A stretch of 64,000 bases of DNA from Planctomycetota bacterium (GCA_016722065.1 JADKGX010000001.1:1612001-1676000), one strand, 5' to 3'; counted from the stretch's first letter, positions 43,101-51,542 are shown. Translations and numbers: made by a program. Notes: a model not told the origin generated them from the letters alone.

Positions 43101-43293
43101 GCCGTCTTCAACGTACCTGCCGGACTACCCCGGCAGCGGCAGCAACGTCTTTGACCGCTTTGTGGATGCCAACGTGGCTCTCAGCGCGTTTTCGGGCGTC
43201 AACCTGTCCTCGGTTACCAAAGTCGAGTTGATTTTCGAAACCGCCGCCGGCGTCACCCGCCAGGTTTACATCGACGACGTCCGCTTTGAGTAA
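40117..43293 (+). CDS. large lipoprotein with Ig-like domains and alpha/beta hydrolase
   Basis: 1,058 residues from ATG 40117. Lipoprotein signal with lipobox VAC (Cys about 22) and a Gly/Ser linker. About four Ig-like/Big domains (about 45-430), a He_PIG domain (about 450-540), then an alpha/beta hydrolase-like region (about 545-880): nucleophile elbow GGHSRGGGS, Asp in AENDGDLYYP and His in YGGCHAFLSD form a plausible triad. The C-terminus is a beta domain. Likely a surface esterase or amidase; substrate unknown. Confidence 0.8.
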   Translation: MNTSRAASLLALSFLMLTLVACGGGGGSGGGGIGLGGGVAATPYDIQPSGPAATGIQVDTAFSVTLSFFSPGTTTPKNVPATELITCSVASGPGVLSGTLSMSGNGSSGLTFSNLKLNAAGTYVLSFNGPKASAAAQTVSFDVWPKMDLAFSVVPSTAIANRAFSVSVQTVLSGTSTPVVPPAPVAITLALASGTGALGGTLTANTSGSTATFANLTYSTTGTITLSASATGFTTITSSSIAVDSLKMTFTGVPTNILVNGTFSLTLNITGVTSGAAIAPNPPMSATLTVASGGGSLTGNTSANSSGSTITFTNLKYNQIGAATFTASSSEAASVTTSSINFGVNLSVTATGATSVAPGAAFSPFQFRALDGTGATWTGSAGPLAWALTNAASATVQSGNATFSAGIASVTPSPIASPGSYTLTGNITNPNTASANIGITVTSITLVNEPGPFVAMKTCRVGTPYSDTVSYAAPSTTTGYGLLSGSLPTGLSLNASNGIVSGTPTVAGSYSFKLYASLPGGNAQGIRCALAVFSVAETEIVSGQTFGTTGPYTSVGPLAYDFATTGAPFTSSYDGVAYPQGAFPCRIKVFHPNWTGTPTPTSPAPVYIHHRGRGFNMDSYNANFGPHVASYGFIFITVEDFQSFSDGGYSGQSPIGAYDGTAERGHISGSAFQEAVMNWVITANATTGHALFNRVDADKIFVGGHSRGGGSTHSSHVRTVPYTFNGTERQNINIRGTIYFMAFDMRYFASTQAGSSVVYPVATAQPRQPSLIIAAENDGDLYYPICDQFIDRATGPTTFATIYGGCHAFLSDTGTYDAGSATITRPQQMQYIFNLVIAFIKRWANLDLSLEGLLYNNEYAGSTTVGITAFRNMMETTLVDDHQNGSTTSNTLGGTNAISGGGSISVASAIYPNVGSMSSCNLRHGIFSLPASSTVTYELNIPAANQNQSRAKRLVFRVGSVDIAAQTLKGFDFTTVRVRLTGGTAATVTLFDRTAPSSTYLPDYPGSGSNVFDRFVDANVALSAFSGVNLSSVTKVELIFETAAGVTRQVYIDDVRFE

Positions 43294-43315
43294 GCGCCAC
43301 ACCGCAGACACACCA

Positions 43316-43345
43316 AGGGGCTTGCCACGGCAAGCCCCTCCTGTC
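43316..43345 (+). terminator. likely terminator after the hydrolase lipoprotein gene
   Basis: Inverted repeat AGGGGCTTGCC (43316-43326) / GGCAAGCCCCT (43329-43339), then CCTGTCTT. T-run is weak, and the next gene starts 20 bases later, so read-through is possible. Confidence 0.55.
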
Positions 43346-43357
43346 TTAACTGCCCCC

Positions 43358-44491
43358 ATGCGCGGCACTCTGCCATCTCAGGAAATCCAGAAGCTGGTCG
43401 ATACCGGCGCCGTGCGCAGCCCGGCCGGCATTGCGCCTGAACAGGTGCAGCCCAGTTCGCTGGACCTGTCCTTGAGCGTGGAAGCCTATTCCATGACAGG
43501 CTCGCTGCTGCCCCTGGGCAGCGAAAAAGTACGCGATTTGATTGAGCGCTTCGCCCGCTACCCGATCAACCTGCGCGAGCCCGCGGTGCTGGTGCGCGAC
43601 AACGTGTACCTGGTGCGCCTGCGCGAGCATTTTGGCCTGCCCGGCGAAATCGCGGCGTACGCTAACAACAAAAGCAGCACCGGACGCATCGACCTGCAGA
43701 CCCGCGTGATCTGCGACGGCAACCCGCGCTATGACAAGATTCCGCAGGGCTATACCGGCGAACTTTGGCTGGAAGTGATTCCGAAAAGTTTTGACGTGCG
43801 CGTGCGCAACGGCGATTGCCTGAACCAGGTGATTCTGTATCGCGGCCGTGAAATCCTGGACGCCCCACGCATGCTGAAGCTGTTTGGCGAACCCCACGCG
43901 CCCAAGAAAACCCGCGCCGGGCGCATTCTGCACGACGCGGCGGGCACGCCACTGGGGCTGGACGCCGTGGCCGAAGACGGCGCGCTGCTGATGACGCTGG
44001 ACCTGGACCAGGATGTGGTGGGCTTCGTCGCCAAGAAGAGTTTGAAACCCAAGCCGATTGACCTGGCCGCGATCGGCAAGCACGACCCCGACGATTACTT
44101 TGAGCCGATCAAGCGGCCCAAAGACGGCGCGCTGTTTCTGCGCCAGAACGCGTTCTACATTTTCAGCACCTACGAATACATTTCCGTGCCGCCCGAATAC
44201 GCCGTGGAAATGCTGCCCTACGACACCAGCGCCGGCGAGTTTCGCGCGCATTACGCAGGCTTCTTTGACCCGGGCTTTGGCTGGGGCGAAAAGGGCGAAA
44301 TCAAGGGCACGCCAGCAGTGCTGGAAGTGCGCCCCTACGAAGACGACCTGATTGTGCGCCACCGCCAGCCGGTGTGCAAAATGGCCTACGAAAGCCTTTC
44401 TGCCAACCCGCAGAAGCTTTACGGCGTAGGCGTAAAATCAAACTACGCCACACAGCGCGGCCCCAGACTCAGCAAGTTTTTTAAGCCCTGA
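43358..44491 (+). CDS. dcd: two-domain dCTP deaminase / dUTPase-like protein
   Basis: 377 residues from ATG 43358. Both halves show the trimer-fold pattern of dCTP deaminases. Half one: VQPSSLDLSLS, ANNKSSTGRIDL and IPQGYTGELWLEV. Half two: FYIFSTYEYISVPPEYAVEM, GEFRAHYAGFFDPGFGWG and AVLEVRPYEDDLIVRHRQPVCKM. The length matches long 2'-deoxycytidine 5'-triphosphate deaminases in alphaproteobacteria and planctomycetes that supply dUTP. Which half is catalytic cannot be told by eye. Confidence 0.88.
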   Translation: MRGTLPSQEIQKLVDTGAVRSPAGIAPEQVQPSSLDLSLSVEAYSMTGSLLPLGSEKVRDLIERFARYPINLREPAVLVRDNVYLVRLREHFGLPGEIAAYANNKSSTGRIDLQTRVICDGNPRYDKIPQGYTGELWLEVIPKSFDVRVRNGDCLNQVILYRGREILDAPRMLKLFGEPHAPKKTRAGRILHDAAGTPLGLDAVAEDGALLMTLDLDQDVVGFVAKKSLKPKPIDLAAIGKHDPDDYFEPIKRPKDGALFLRQNAFYIFSTYEYISVPPEYAVEMLPYDTSAGEFRAHYAGFFDPGFGWGEKGEIKGTPAVLEVRPYEDDLIVRHRQPVCKMAYESLSANPQKLYGVGVKSNYATQRGPRLSKFFKP

Positions 44492-44831
44492 CCAAGCTGC
44501 CATCTGCCCGGAAAGCGCAACGCCAGCAACCCTGGCCAATGGCCGCAGCGCCAAGCCCGTCATCGCCCCAAGCCTGCAGCCTGCGCAGCTGCGCCCGCCA
44601 GCACTCCCGGCCAAATCAACGCTGATAACTTGCACCGCAGGGGCCCAAGACTACCGCTCGCCGCCAAGACCTGCCCAACAGAAAGGCCCCGCAGGGGCCC
44701 AAGACCGTAGCCCAGCGCGTAAGCGCTGGGATTCTTGCGTTCAGCACAACAGAGCCCCTGCGGGTGTCGGCCTGGGCGTTCACTGCGGGGCGCTTCTCTT
44801 GCGGTTTGCGCTGGTGCCGCTGCTTACTTGG
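44492..44831 (+). other. repeat-bearing intergenic region between convergent dcd and dnaN
   Basis: 340 bases. CCGCAGGGGCCCAAGAC occurs twice (about 44636 and 44689). A perfect 8-bp hairpin CCCAGCGC-GTAA-GCGCTGGG (44711-44730) follows, with ATTCTTGCG after it. Probably short repeats and terminators; no gene. Confidence 0.5.
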
Positions 44832-45929
44832 CTAAATGTCGATTGGCATCACGAGGTAGTAAAACCGCTCACGGTCGCCGCTGTGCATTACCGCGCCGGT
44901 GTCTTTGTCCTTGAACAGAAACGTCACCTTGCCGGCGTCGAAGCCGTCCAGCCCCTGCAGAATATACTGTGGGTCAAAGCCGATCACCGCGTCGTCGCCT
45001 TCGTACTCAATCTCTACCTTCACCTCAGCCTGGCCGCTGCTGGGGCTCTTGCTGCGCAAGGTCAGTTCGCCCTTGCTGATCTCCAGGCGCACGGCCTGGC
45101 TTTCCACGCTGGTCAGGTGCCGGGCCTTGTTCAGGGCCAGCCGGAAATCTTCCAGCCCCACCACCAGTTGCTTGTCCAGCTCGCGCGGGATCACGCTGCG
45201 ATAATCCGGAAACTGCCCCTCCACCAGTTGTGTCCCGACCTCGGTACCGTCCACCGTGGCCACTATGCGGGTTTCTGAAAGCTGCAACTTCACGTCGGCT
45301 TCGCTGTTGCCGATCACCTTGCTGATCAGGCTGTAGCCCTTCTGGGGCACGATCACCTGGAACTTTACCTCTGCGCCTTTTGCCGCCACCTTGCTGTAGC
45401 CCAGGCGCCGGCCGTCGGTGCCGCAGAACTCCAGCCCGTTCTTGCGCGGTTCCAGCAGCACGCCATTGAGCGCGTAACGGCCCTTTTCTTGTGCGATGCT
45501 GCGACCCACACGCTTGATCGCCAGGTTGAAATCGCTGCCCTTGAGCGTAATCGTCGAGCCTTCGCCAGCTTCCGGCAGCTTGGGGAATTCTTCCGGGTCG
45601 GCGCTGTTGAGTTCAAACTTGTCGCGCCCGGCCTTGACCTCTACGGTGCTGCCGCTGGCCTTGATTTCAACCGTTTCACTGCGGATGTCCTTGAGCAATC
45701 CCGCCAGCAGCGTTGCTGGTACCAGGCACTTGCCGGCCTTTTTGGTTTCGACTTCGCTAAGCGTGCGCTTGAGGCTTTGTTCAAGGTCCGTGGCGCGAAC
45801 TTCCAGGCCGTGTTTATCGGCCGAAAGCAGCACGTTCTGGGTAATCGGGTTGGTGGACCGCTGGTTCACAATGCTGCTGACCAGGCTGAAGGCTTCGGCA
45901 AGTTGATCGCGTGCGCAGATGGCGTGCAT
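44832..45929 (-). CDS. dnaN: DNA polymerase III beta subunit (sliding clamp)
   Basis: 365 residues from ATG 45929 (GGAG upstream). Forms the ring that tethers DNA polymerase III. Three clamp domains are all present: CARDQLAEAFSLVSSIVNQRSTNPITQNVLL, KGSDFNLAIKRVGRSIAQEKGRYALNGVLL and EDFRLALNKARHLTSVESQAVRLEIS; it ends with YYLVMPIDI (hydrophobic-cleft C-terminus, like MPMRL). dnaA lies upstream on the same strand, separated by a surface-protein gene. Confidence 0.97.
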   Translation of the reverse strand: MHAICARDQLAEAFSLVSSIVNQRSTNPITQNVLLSADKHGLEVRATDLEQSLKRTLSEVETKKAGKCLVPATLLAGLLKDIRSETVEIKASGSTVEVKAGRDKFELNSADPEEFPKLPEAGEGSTITLKGSDFNLAIKRVGRSIAQEKGRYALNGVLLEPRKNGLEFCGTDGRRLGYSKVAAKGAEVKFQVIVPQKGYSLISKVIGNSEADVKLQLSETRIVATVDGTEVGTQLVEGQFPDYRSVIPRELDKQLVVGLEDFRLALNKARHLTSVESQAVRLEISKGELTLRSKSPSSGQAEVKVEIEYEGDDAVIGFDPQYILQGLDGFDAGKVTFLFKDKDTGAVMHSGDRERFYYLVMPIDI

Positions 45930-46329
45930 GGGTTTCTCCGGTGCTGTTTCTAGCGCAGTTGCGGCCTGTTGCAACCTCTGATAGCCGATGTTGATCGTTG
46001 TCAGCAACGATCTGGCCGAGCGTCTTGTGTTTCAAGACCAGTCTTAAGAGTTAAACCAGTAGGTCATAGTAAGCCGCGTCAGAATGTCAGCGACAGGCAG
46101 CGCCAAGCCGCAAAGCCATAAGCCAAGCGTAAGCAGCGCAAGCAGGCCAACAGGAAAGACTGGGGAAGAAACCAAAGCCGCCAGCATGGCGGCAAAACAG
46201 GAAAGTTTGTGCAGGGAGAAATGGCAGCAAACCGAGGTCATATCAAGACATGGCGGGCAACACATGCACAGGTTGGTGACAGCGTTTGTCCGGCGGGCAG
46301 AACCCGTGGGAAAGCCGGGAGAAATGGGC
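45930..46329 (-). other. dnaN leader region
   Basis: 400 bases between dnaN and the surface-protein gene. Contains a perfect 8-bp hairpin GATCGTTG-TCAG-CAACGATC (45993-46012), three half-sites GTCTTG/CAAGAC/GTCTTA (46022-46045) and a candidate dnaN promoter. Nothing else recognised. Confidence 0.45.
46063..46090 (-). promoter_or_regulatory. candidate dnaN promoter
   Basis: Read on the minus strand: CTGACA (46090-46085), 16 bases, TATGAC (46068-46063). It lies about 135 bases before dnaN; the GTCTTG-type half-sites and the hairpin sit downstream of it. Confidence 0.35.
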
Positions 46330-47985
46330 TCAAGAATCTCGGGTACGCCGGCCGCGCAAGGCCGCAGCAGCCAAAAGCAGAGCGGGCAGCCAGAGCCCGG
46401 GCGAGGCCGGCATGGCGATGAGTGTGCAACCAGACTGGGACTCGCTGGATACGCCACTGCCGCCTGAACCGCTGCCAGTTGCGCTGGTTATCGTGAAGAT
46501 ACCGCTGCTCGTGGCGCCCAGCGAACTCGTAACATCAGTGAATGTCAGGCTGTAGGTGCCGGGACGGTCGATCTCGAGATTTGGGCAGATCACATAACCA
46601 GCGGAGGCTTGGACGATAAGCGTGCCCGACAGATAAGCCCCCGGCGCGCCGGTGCCAGAGGTGATGGAAACCAGAACCTGGGTGCTGTTGTCGTCTGTGC
46701 GCACCAGGCCGGCGGCGTCAGTGATCGCCACCACGGGTGCCGGAAACAGGTAGGCCAGGGCCACAGCGTTGGCTGGCTGCGTCGTTACGCGTAACTCGGT
46801 TGGGGTGACAACACCCAGCCCCAACACCGTTACGTCAAACAGAACTCGCGCGGGGTCGTCGTTGGCGATCCAAAGGTCAAAGCTCCAGGCCGCGTGTACG
46901 GCCGGCGTCACGTCGATGCTGAAAACTGTGCTGGTGCCCGGGGGTATCACGGTCAGGCCGGGGGCGCCGGCCAGTAAAACGGTACAGTTGACCGTGTTCA
47001 GCAGTTGAACAGCCGGGGTGCCAGTCAGGTTCAGGTCGACATTGCCCGTGTTACTGATCGTGAACGTCAGGCCGGTGGCCGTCCCGGCCGGCAAGCTGCC
47101 AACCGCCCGCGAACCGCCGTCTGCAATGGCCGCGGCCCCCAGCGCCAGGTTCATGACCGGGGCGAAAACCAGCAGGCCGTTTCCTGTAACAGGAATGTAG
47201 TAAGGGCTGGGCGTGGTGGTGTCCGTGTGCGGGATGCGCAGGTAGGCATTCTTGATGCCCGCTGAAACGGGGTCAAAGGCAACGGCAATGCTTGTCGATT
47301 GCCCGGCAGCAAGAGATGCCGAAAAGCCCGTTGAGTTGATCACGAACTCGTTCCAAGCCACGCCAGCCATGTCCGGCGTGGACAAGTTCAGGTAGCCCGT
47401 CCCTGCGTTGGTGATGCTGATGGTGATTGCCGCGCTGGGCCCTGCAATCGTGGCCCAGGAACCGAAATCGCGCCCCGTGCCACTGGCAGGCTCAGCGTGA
47501 ACAATTACCTGCCCTGTCGGCGACCCCAGTGTTGTCTGCAAATGCGGCCCGACGCAATCGGCCCCCATGTTGATCTCAAAGGGCGACGTACCTGAACCAA
47601 GCGCGTCGTGGGGCACGTTCAGCGTAGCGCTGCACGTCGCCGATGTGGTGCGGTAAAACGTCACGGTCAGGGAAGTGGTTTGCCCCGCTGGCAGCGGGTT
47701 GGTGAAGGACGCGCTGTTGACATAGAAGTCGGCTGGGTTGGCGCCGGTCTTGAACCAAGCCCCGAAGTTGATCGGCGTGCTGCGGTTATTGGTAAAGTAG
47801 ATGTTGAGCGGCGTGGAAACCGTGGACGGCGCAACTTGGCCGAAGTCGCGCAGCCCGCCCACGGCCTGATTGTCGGTGATCGGCGTGCCTGTGGCGCTGC
47901 CCTCAAAGACCAGCAACTCCTGGGCCTGGGCAGCAAGGCCGCCGGCCAAAACCACCCCCACCAGCCAGATCCACAGGGCGCGCAA
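46330..47985 (-). CDS. secreted choice-of-anchor (ASH-like) protein with Cys-containing sorting tail
   Basis: 551 residues. Start TTG 47985 is preferred since TTGGAG lies 6 bases upstream and a signal peptide follows (RALWIWLVGVVLAGGLAAQA). Several ASH/abnormal-spindle-like beta domains: DFGQVAPSTVSTPLNIYFTN, NFGAWFKTGANPADFYV, GTGYLNLSTPDMAG and an Ig-like end (SLTFTDVTSSLGATSSGIF). Tail: GSGSGGSGVSSESQSGC, a hydrophobic helix and RGRRTRDS, like the Calx-beta protein. Lies between dnaA and dnaN. Confidence 0.85.
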   Translation of the reverse strand: MRALWIWLVGVVLAGGLAAQAQELLVFEGSATGTPITDNQAVGGLRDFGQVAPSTVSTPLNIYFTNNRSTPINFGAWFKTGANPADFYVNSASFTNPLPAGQTTSLTVTFYRTTSATCSATLNVPHDALGSGTSPFEINMGADCVGPHLQTTLGSPTGQVIVHAEPASGTGRDFGSWATIAGPSAAITISITNAGTGYLNLSTPDMAGVAWNEFVINSTGFSASLAAGQSTSIAVAFDPVSAGIKNAYLRIPHTDTTTPSPYYIPVTGNGLLVFAPVMNLALGAAAIADGGSRAVGSLPAGTATGLTFTISNTGNVDLNLTGTPAVQLLNTVNCTVLLAGAPGLTVIPPGTSTVFSIDVTPAVHAAWSFDLWIANDDPARVLFDVTVLGLGVVTPTELRVTTQPANAVALAYLFPAPVVAITDAAGLVRTDDNSTQVLVSITSGTGAPGAYLSGTLIVQASAGYVICPNLEIDRPGTYSLTFTDVTSSLGATSSGIFTITSATGSGSGGSGVSSESQSGCTLIAMPASPGLWLPALLLAAAALRGRRTRDS

Positions 47986-48039
47986 GAAAAACTCCAAACA
48001 ATGGCAGAGCTGCCAATTGTGTCTGGTCCAGGCGGCAAA

Positions 48040-48072
48040 GCAACAAAAACCCCGGCGCGGGGCCGGGGTTTC
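48040..48072 (-). terminator. terminator after dnaA
   Basis: Perfect 10-bp stem 48047-48056 with 48062-48071; on the minus strand it reads AAACCCCGGC, loop, GCCGGGGTTT then TTGTTGC. It should end the dnaA transcript before the surface-protein gene. Confidence 0.85.
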
Positions 48073-48097
48073 TGGTGTGCGGCTGGCTTTTGCTGGC

Positions 48098-49480
48098 TCA
48101 ACCCATCGGGCGGCGCAGTTGCAGCTCAAAGCGCTCGAGCTCGCTGCGCAGTTCGGGTTCCTTCAGGCGCAGGCCTTTGATCTTGTTGATTGCGTGCAGC
48201 ACGGTGCTGTGGTCGCGGCCACCAAAGAAGTTCCCGATCTCGGTCAGGGTCAACTGGGTCAACTCTTTGGCGATGTACATGGCCACGTGGCGCGGAAAAG
48301 CCAGGTTCTTGGTGCGGCGCTGGCTCAACAGGTCGTTGCGGCGCACGCCGTAATGCTCACAGACCAGCTCAATGATGTCGTCGGTGGCAATGCGCGCCGG
48401 CGCCGGGCGGGACTTGACCAGATGGCGCAGCGCCTCATGGGCCAGCTGCAGGCTGATCGGCTTGCCGCTCATGCTGCTCAAAGCACCCAGCTGCACCACG
48501 GCGCCCTCCAGCTCGCGCACGTTGGTGACAATGTTTTCGGCCAGGAAGTGCACAACATCATCAGGCACCGTGATGCCGCGCAGCTCGGATTTCTTGCGAA
48601 CAATCGCCATGCGCGTTTCGGTGCAGGGCGGTTCCACCTTGACGGCCAGGCCCCAGTGGAAGCGGCTGATCAGGCGGTCTTCCAGGTTCGGAATATCGCG
48701 CGGCAGGCTGTCGCTGGTCAGCACGATCTGCTTGCCCAACTGGTACAGGTGGTTGAAGGTGTGAAAGAACTCGTCCTGGGTTTGTTCCTTGCCGGCCAGG
48801 AAGTGAATGTCGTCAATCAGCAACGCATCGGAATCGCGCAGTTCGCGGCGCATGGCTTCAATGTCGCCGTTTTTGAGTGACGCGACAAACTTGTTTACGA
48901 ATTCCTCGCACGACATCATGCGAATGCGCGGCATGTCCGGCAGCAGCTTGCGCGCAATGGCGTTCAGCAGGTGCGTCTTGCCCAGCCCCACGCCGCCGTG
49001 AATGAACAGCGGGTTGTAGGACTTGCCGGGGTTGTCTGCCACCGCATTGGCTGCAGCGGCCGCCAACTGGTTGCTGGGGCCAACCACAAAGTGGCCGAAA
49101 TCCAGCCCGGCAGGAATGCGCGAACTGGTCAGAAAGGCCGGGTCGCTGGCAGCAGCCGTGGTGCTGATTGGCTCGCGCGACGCGACCTCAACGCGCACCC
49201 GGGGTGCCTGGGACGGCGCCGTAGAAGTCGTGACTTCCAGGTTTGGTTGAAAGCCCAGCACCTGGTAGCAAGCCTTGCTGACGCACGAACGAATGCTTTC
49301 CGCCGTGGCTTTGTCCAGGTTCTCCAGTGTCAGTTGCAGGCGCAGGGTGTCGCGCTTGTGGTCGTATCCGGCCTTGCTGTTGCGCAGGGCGTCGTGGTAC
49401 GGAAGTCCGCGTGAGCGCGTCAGGGCAAGTTCCTCAATGGCGGGCCACTGGCTCATTACGTCGCGGTTGGTTTCGGGCAT
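48098..49480 (-). CDS. dnaA: chromosomal replication initiator protein DnaA
   Basis: 460 residues from ATG 49480 (AAAGGA upstream). Binds oriC and unwinds it. Domain I is divergent (about 1-90), domain II short, domain III has Walker A HGGVGLGKTH (161-170), Walker B ALLIDDIHFL (Asp223-224) and the sensor/arginine-finger region; the DNA-binding domain IV ends with the signature NFFGGRDHSTVLHAI. No DnaA-box cluster was seen beside the gene. Confidence 0.97.
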   Translation of the reverse strand: MPETNRDVMSQWPAIEELALTRSRGLPYHDALRNSKAGYDHKRDTLRLQLTLENLDKATAESIRSCVSKACYQVLGFQPNLEVTTSTAPSQAPRVRVEVASREPISTTAAASDPAFLTSSRIPAGLDFGHFVVGPSNQLAAAAANAVADNPGKSYNPLFIHGGVGLGKTHLLNAIARKLLPDMPRIRMMSCEEFVNKFVASLKNGDIEAMRRELRDSDALLIDDIHFLAGKEQTQDEFFHTFNHLYQLGKQIVLTSDSLPRDIPNLEDRLISRFHWGLAVKVEPPCTETRMAIVRKKSELRGITVPDDVVHFLAENIVTNVRELEGAVVQLGALSSMSGKPISLQLAHEALRHLVKSRPAPARIATDDIIELVCEHYGVRRNDLLSQRRTKNLAFPRHVAMYIAKELTQLTLTEIGNFFGGRDHSTVLHAINKIKGLRLKEPELRSELERFELQLRRPMG

Positions 49481-49858
49481 TTCAGTCCTTTGCACTTTCT
49501 CAGGTGGATGGTTGGTGTTGCCGCCGGGAAGGGGCAGGGACAAAAACACCCCGCCACGACAAGTGGTCGCTTCGAAGTATCTCCTGTTGATACCTTGATT
49601 TGCCGCCGGTCCAAACCCCGGCGAAGCCCCCCAACGCGAAATGGTTCTGCTGCTTGAATGAGCCTATAGATAGCTTTGCGGAAAGTCGGGTCAATGCGCC
49701 ACGCGCTGCCGACATGCGGGAAAACCTGTCAGTATCGACCAAAGTTCCGAAGCAGTGCACGCTTAGGCATAGCGCGAAAATAATCACTGACAGCCCGTGA
49801 CGGGCCCGATTGCCAGCAACTGTCGGTAACCGAACCTTGGCCGAATCTGCGACGGCCG
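49481..49858 (-). other. region upstream of dnaA
   Basis: About 380 bases. Candidate promoter for dnaA listed separately. Does not look AT-rich and has no TTATCCACA-type boxes, so it is probably not the origin. Nothing else recognised. Confidence 0.4.
49667..49694 (-). promoter_or_regulatory. candidate dnaA promoter
   Basis: Minus strand: TTGACC (49694-49689), 16 bases, TATCTA (49672-49667). It lies about 190 bases before the dnaA start. The -35 is good, the -10 weak. Confidence 0.35.
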
Positions 49859-50332
49859 CTAACGCCCCTGTGTCTGGGCCTTGGCAAGCCGTCGCAGTTG
49901 TTTGCGCTGGCCCAGCCAGGCCACCCAAAGCCCCAGCGGCCAGCTTGCCGCGCCGCCAACAATCACTACGCCCAGCGGGTAAAACGGCCGCGCAAACAGC
50001 GCGGCAACCAGCACCGCGACCGCGCAAAGCCCAGCCGAAGCCATAAAGAAGGGCTTGAACGAAACACGCGCCACCGCGTCGCTGGTGACGGCATCATCGC
50101 GCTGCTGCTGGCGAAGCAATTGGTCCATGACGCGTTTTGCCTCGATCTCGTCCTGGCTGTCTGCGCCGGTGCCGCTGCGAAACATGGCCACACGGTGCAT
50201 GCGCCCGCAGCGCGGGCATTCCACGACCAGGCCCGAGTATCCACGCGAAAAGGTGTCCGTCCAGCCGCAATCACAGGCGACGGTCACCAGCGGTTGTGCT
50301 TTCGGTTGCGGGCTTGGCTGCGGGTCGGGCAT
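49859..50332 (-). CDS. zinc-ribbon membrane protein
   Basis: 157 residues from ATG 50332 (a longer frame would overlap the STAS gene). A Pro-rich start, then a rubredoxin-like Cys pair motif CDCGWTDTF...CPRCGRMHR with a zinc-ribbon appearance (about 20-50), a charged helix (EIEAKRVMDQLLRQQQRDD) and two membrane segments (about 95-140). Last of a minus-strand operon with the STAS and tRNA-binding genes, 41 bases after the former. Function unknown. Confidence 0.7.
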   Translation of the reverse strand: MPDPQPSPQPKAQPLVTVACDCGWTDTFSRGYSGLVVECPRCGRMHRVAMFRSGTGADSQDEIEAKRVMDQLLRQQQRDDAVTSDAVARVSFKPFFMASAGLCAVAVLVAALFARPFYPLGVVIVGGAASWPLGLWVAWLGQRKQLRRLAKAQTQGR

Positions 50333-50373
50333 GAGGGGCCGGCCGGGTTGAAGAGCCTGGGCGGGCGCTGCGA

Positions 50374-50883
50374 TTAATTGTCGCGCTCTTCTTCCAGGGC
50401 GCGCACTTCCTTGACCAGCGCGGAAACAAAGGGCGCAAAGCGCGCCTCGTTTTCTTTGTCGTGCTGCATCAGTGCAATGTGCGCATCGCGAATCAGCAGC
50501 GTGCGGCGTTTTTTGTCCTGCCAGCCTTCGCGCAGGACTTCCAGTTTGCATTCCGGAAAGTGCACGGGCTCTACTTTCACATGCAGAATCTTGGGCAGGC
50601 CAAGGCTGTTCATGGCGCGCATGGATGTGGGCGTGGCATTGACAACCGAAACCGCCACCAGGTCGCCGCTGCATTCAAAGCCGATAAAGCCCATCAGGGT
50701 GCCCATGAAAGTGCTGTCCAGGCCGGTACAGGGGCCCAGATCGACAATCACGGAACGCAGGCCTTCCTCAATGGCTTTTTCGCAGTACTCGCGCATCGGG
50801 CCGGCGTTGTTGAAATTGCCAAGCCCCGTCACGCGAACGTAGACGGCCTCTTTGGTACGGGCGACTTCAACGTGTCCTGCCAT
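50374..50883 (-). CDS. STAS-domain protein (anti-sigma antagonist-like)
   Basis: 169 residues from ATG 50883. STAS fold: YVRVTGLGNFNNAGPMREYCEKAIEEGLRSVIVDLGPCTGLDSTFMGTLMGF; the Ser in GLDSTFMG occupies the usual phosphoacceptor position. A second region (KILHVKVEPVHFPECKLEV) and an acidic helix follow. Usually part of a partner-switching signalling system with a kinase and phosphatase, neither of which is adjacent. Lies 17 bases after the tRNA-binding gene. Confidence 0.85.
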   Translation of the reverse strand: MAGHVEVARTKEAVYVRVTGLGNFNNAGPMREYCEKAIEEGLRSVIVDLGPCTGLDSTFMGTLMGFIGFECSGDLVAVSVVNATPTSMRAMNSLGLPKILHVKVEPVHFPECKLEVLREGWQDKKRRTLLIRDAHIALMQHDKENEARFAPFVSALVKEVRALEEERDN

Positions 50884-50900
50884 GGCGAAGTCCTGGGGCT

Positions 50901-51305
50901 TCAGCTTACGCGAAGGCCCGGTGACACCTGCTGCATACCGCATAGGGGCACAACCTGTTCTTTGTCGTGCACGGCCAGCAACATGCCCTGGCTAAGCACA
51001 CCACGCAGCTTGCGCGGCTTCAGGTTGGCAACAATCACGATATCGCGGCCTACCAGTTGTTCGGGTTGCCACCACTGGCGAATGCCTGCACAGATGGTGC
51101 GCGTGGCACCTGCGGCGTCGCCAGCGTCAACAGTCAAGACCAGCAGCTTGTCGGCATCCGGGTGTGGAACAGCTGCCACCACGCGGGCTGTGCGCAGTTC
51201 AACCTTGGCAAAATCTTCAATGCCGATTTCGACAATCGGTGCAGGTTGCGCAACCGGCACAGGCGCGGCAGGAACAGCAGCAGCCGCGGGAAGAGGATCA
51301 GTCAT
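50901..51305 (-). CDS. stand-alone tRNA-binding domain protein (MetG beta / Arc1p-like)
   Basis: 134 residues from ATG 51305. Ala/Pro-rich N-terminus, then an OB-fold tRNA-binding domain: DFAKVELRTARVVAAVPHPDADKLLVLTVDAG, RTICAGIRQWWQPEQLVGRDIVIVANLKPRKLRGVLSQGMLLA. This is the domain found at the C-terminus of bacterial MetRS, and also free as Trbp111 or CsaA. MetG itself is not nearby. First gene of the operon with the STAS and zinc-ribbon genes. Confidence 0.9.
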   Translation of the reverse strand: MTDPLPAAAAVPAAPVPVAQPAPIVEIGIEDFAKVELRTARVVAAVPHPDADKLLVLTVDAGDAAGATRTICAGIRQWWQPEQLVGRDIVIVANLKPRKLRGVLSQGMLLAVHDKEQVVPLCGMQQVSPGLRVS

Positions 51306-51542
51306 TGCGCCTCTCGGATAAACTGGCCGCCCACCAAGGGCGGCCCCAATACAAACCTTAACGCAACTTTCCTGCCTTAATTTGCCCAAGTTAGCATGAA
51401 TTTGCCCCTTTTGCAACGAACAGGCCTGCCGCAAGCCCCAAGATCGGCGCCCACAGCGGCGTGATAAATCCCGCCCCCGAAAGGGCTTGGGCAGGCCCGC
51501 CTTGGGGTGGGCCCCTGTTGGGGTAGTCCCCTCTCAGGGTGG

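Noticed and set aside
49481..49858. oriC beside dnaA
   Set aside because: No DnaA boxes or AT-rich stretch seen there.
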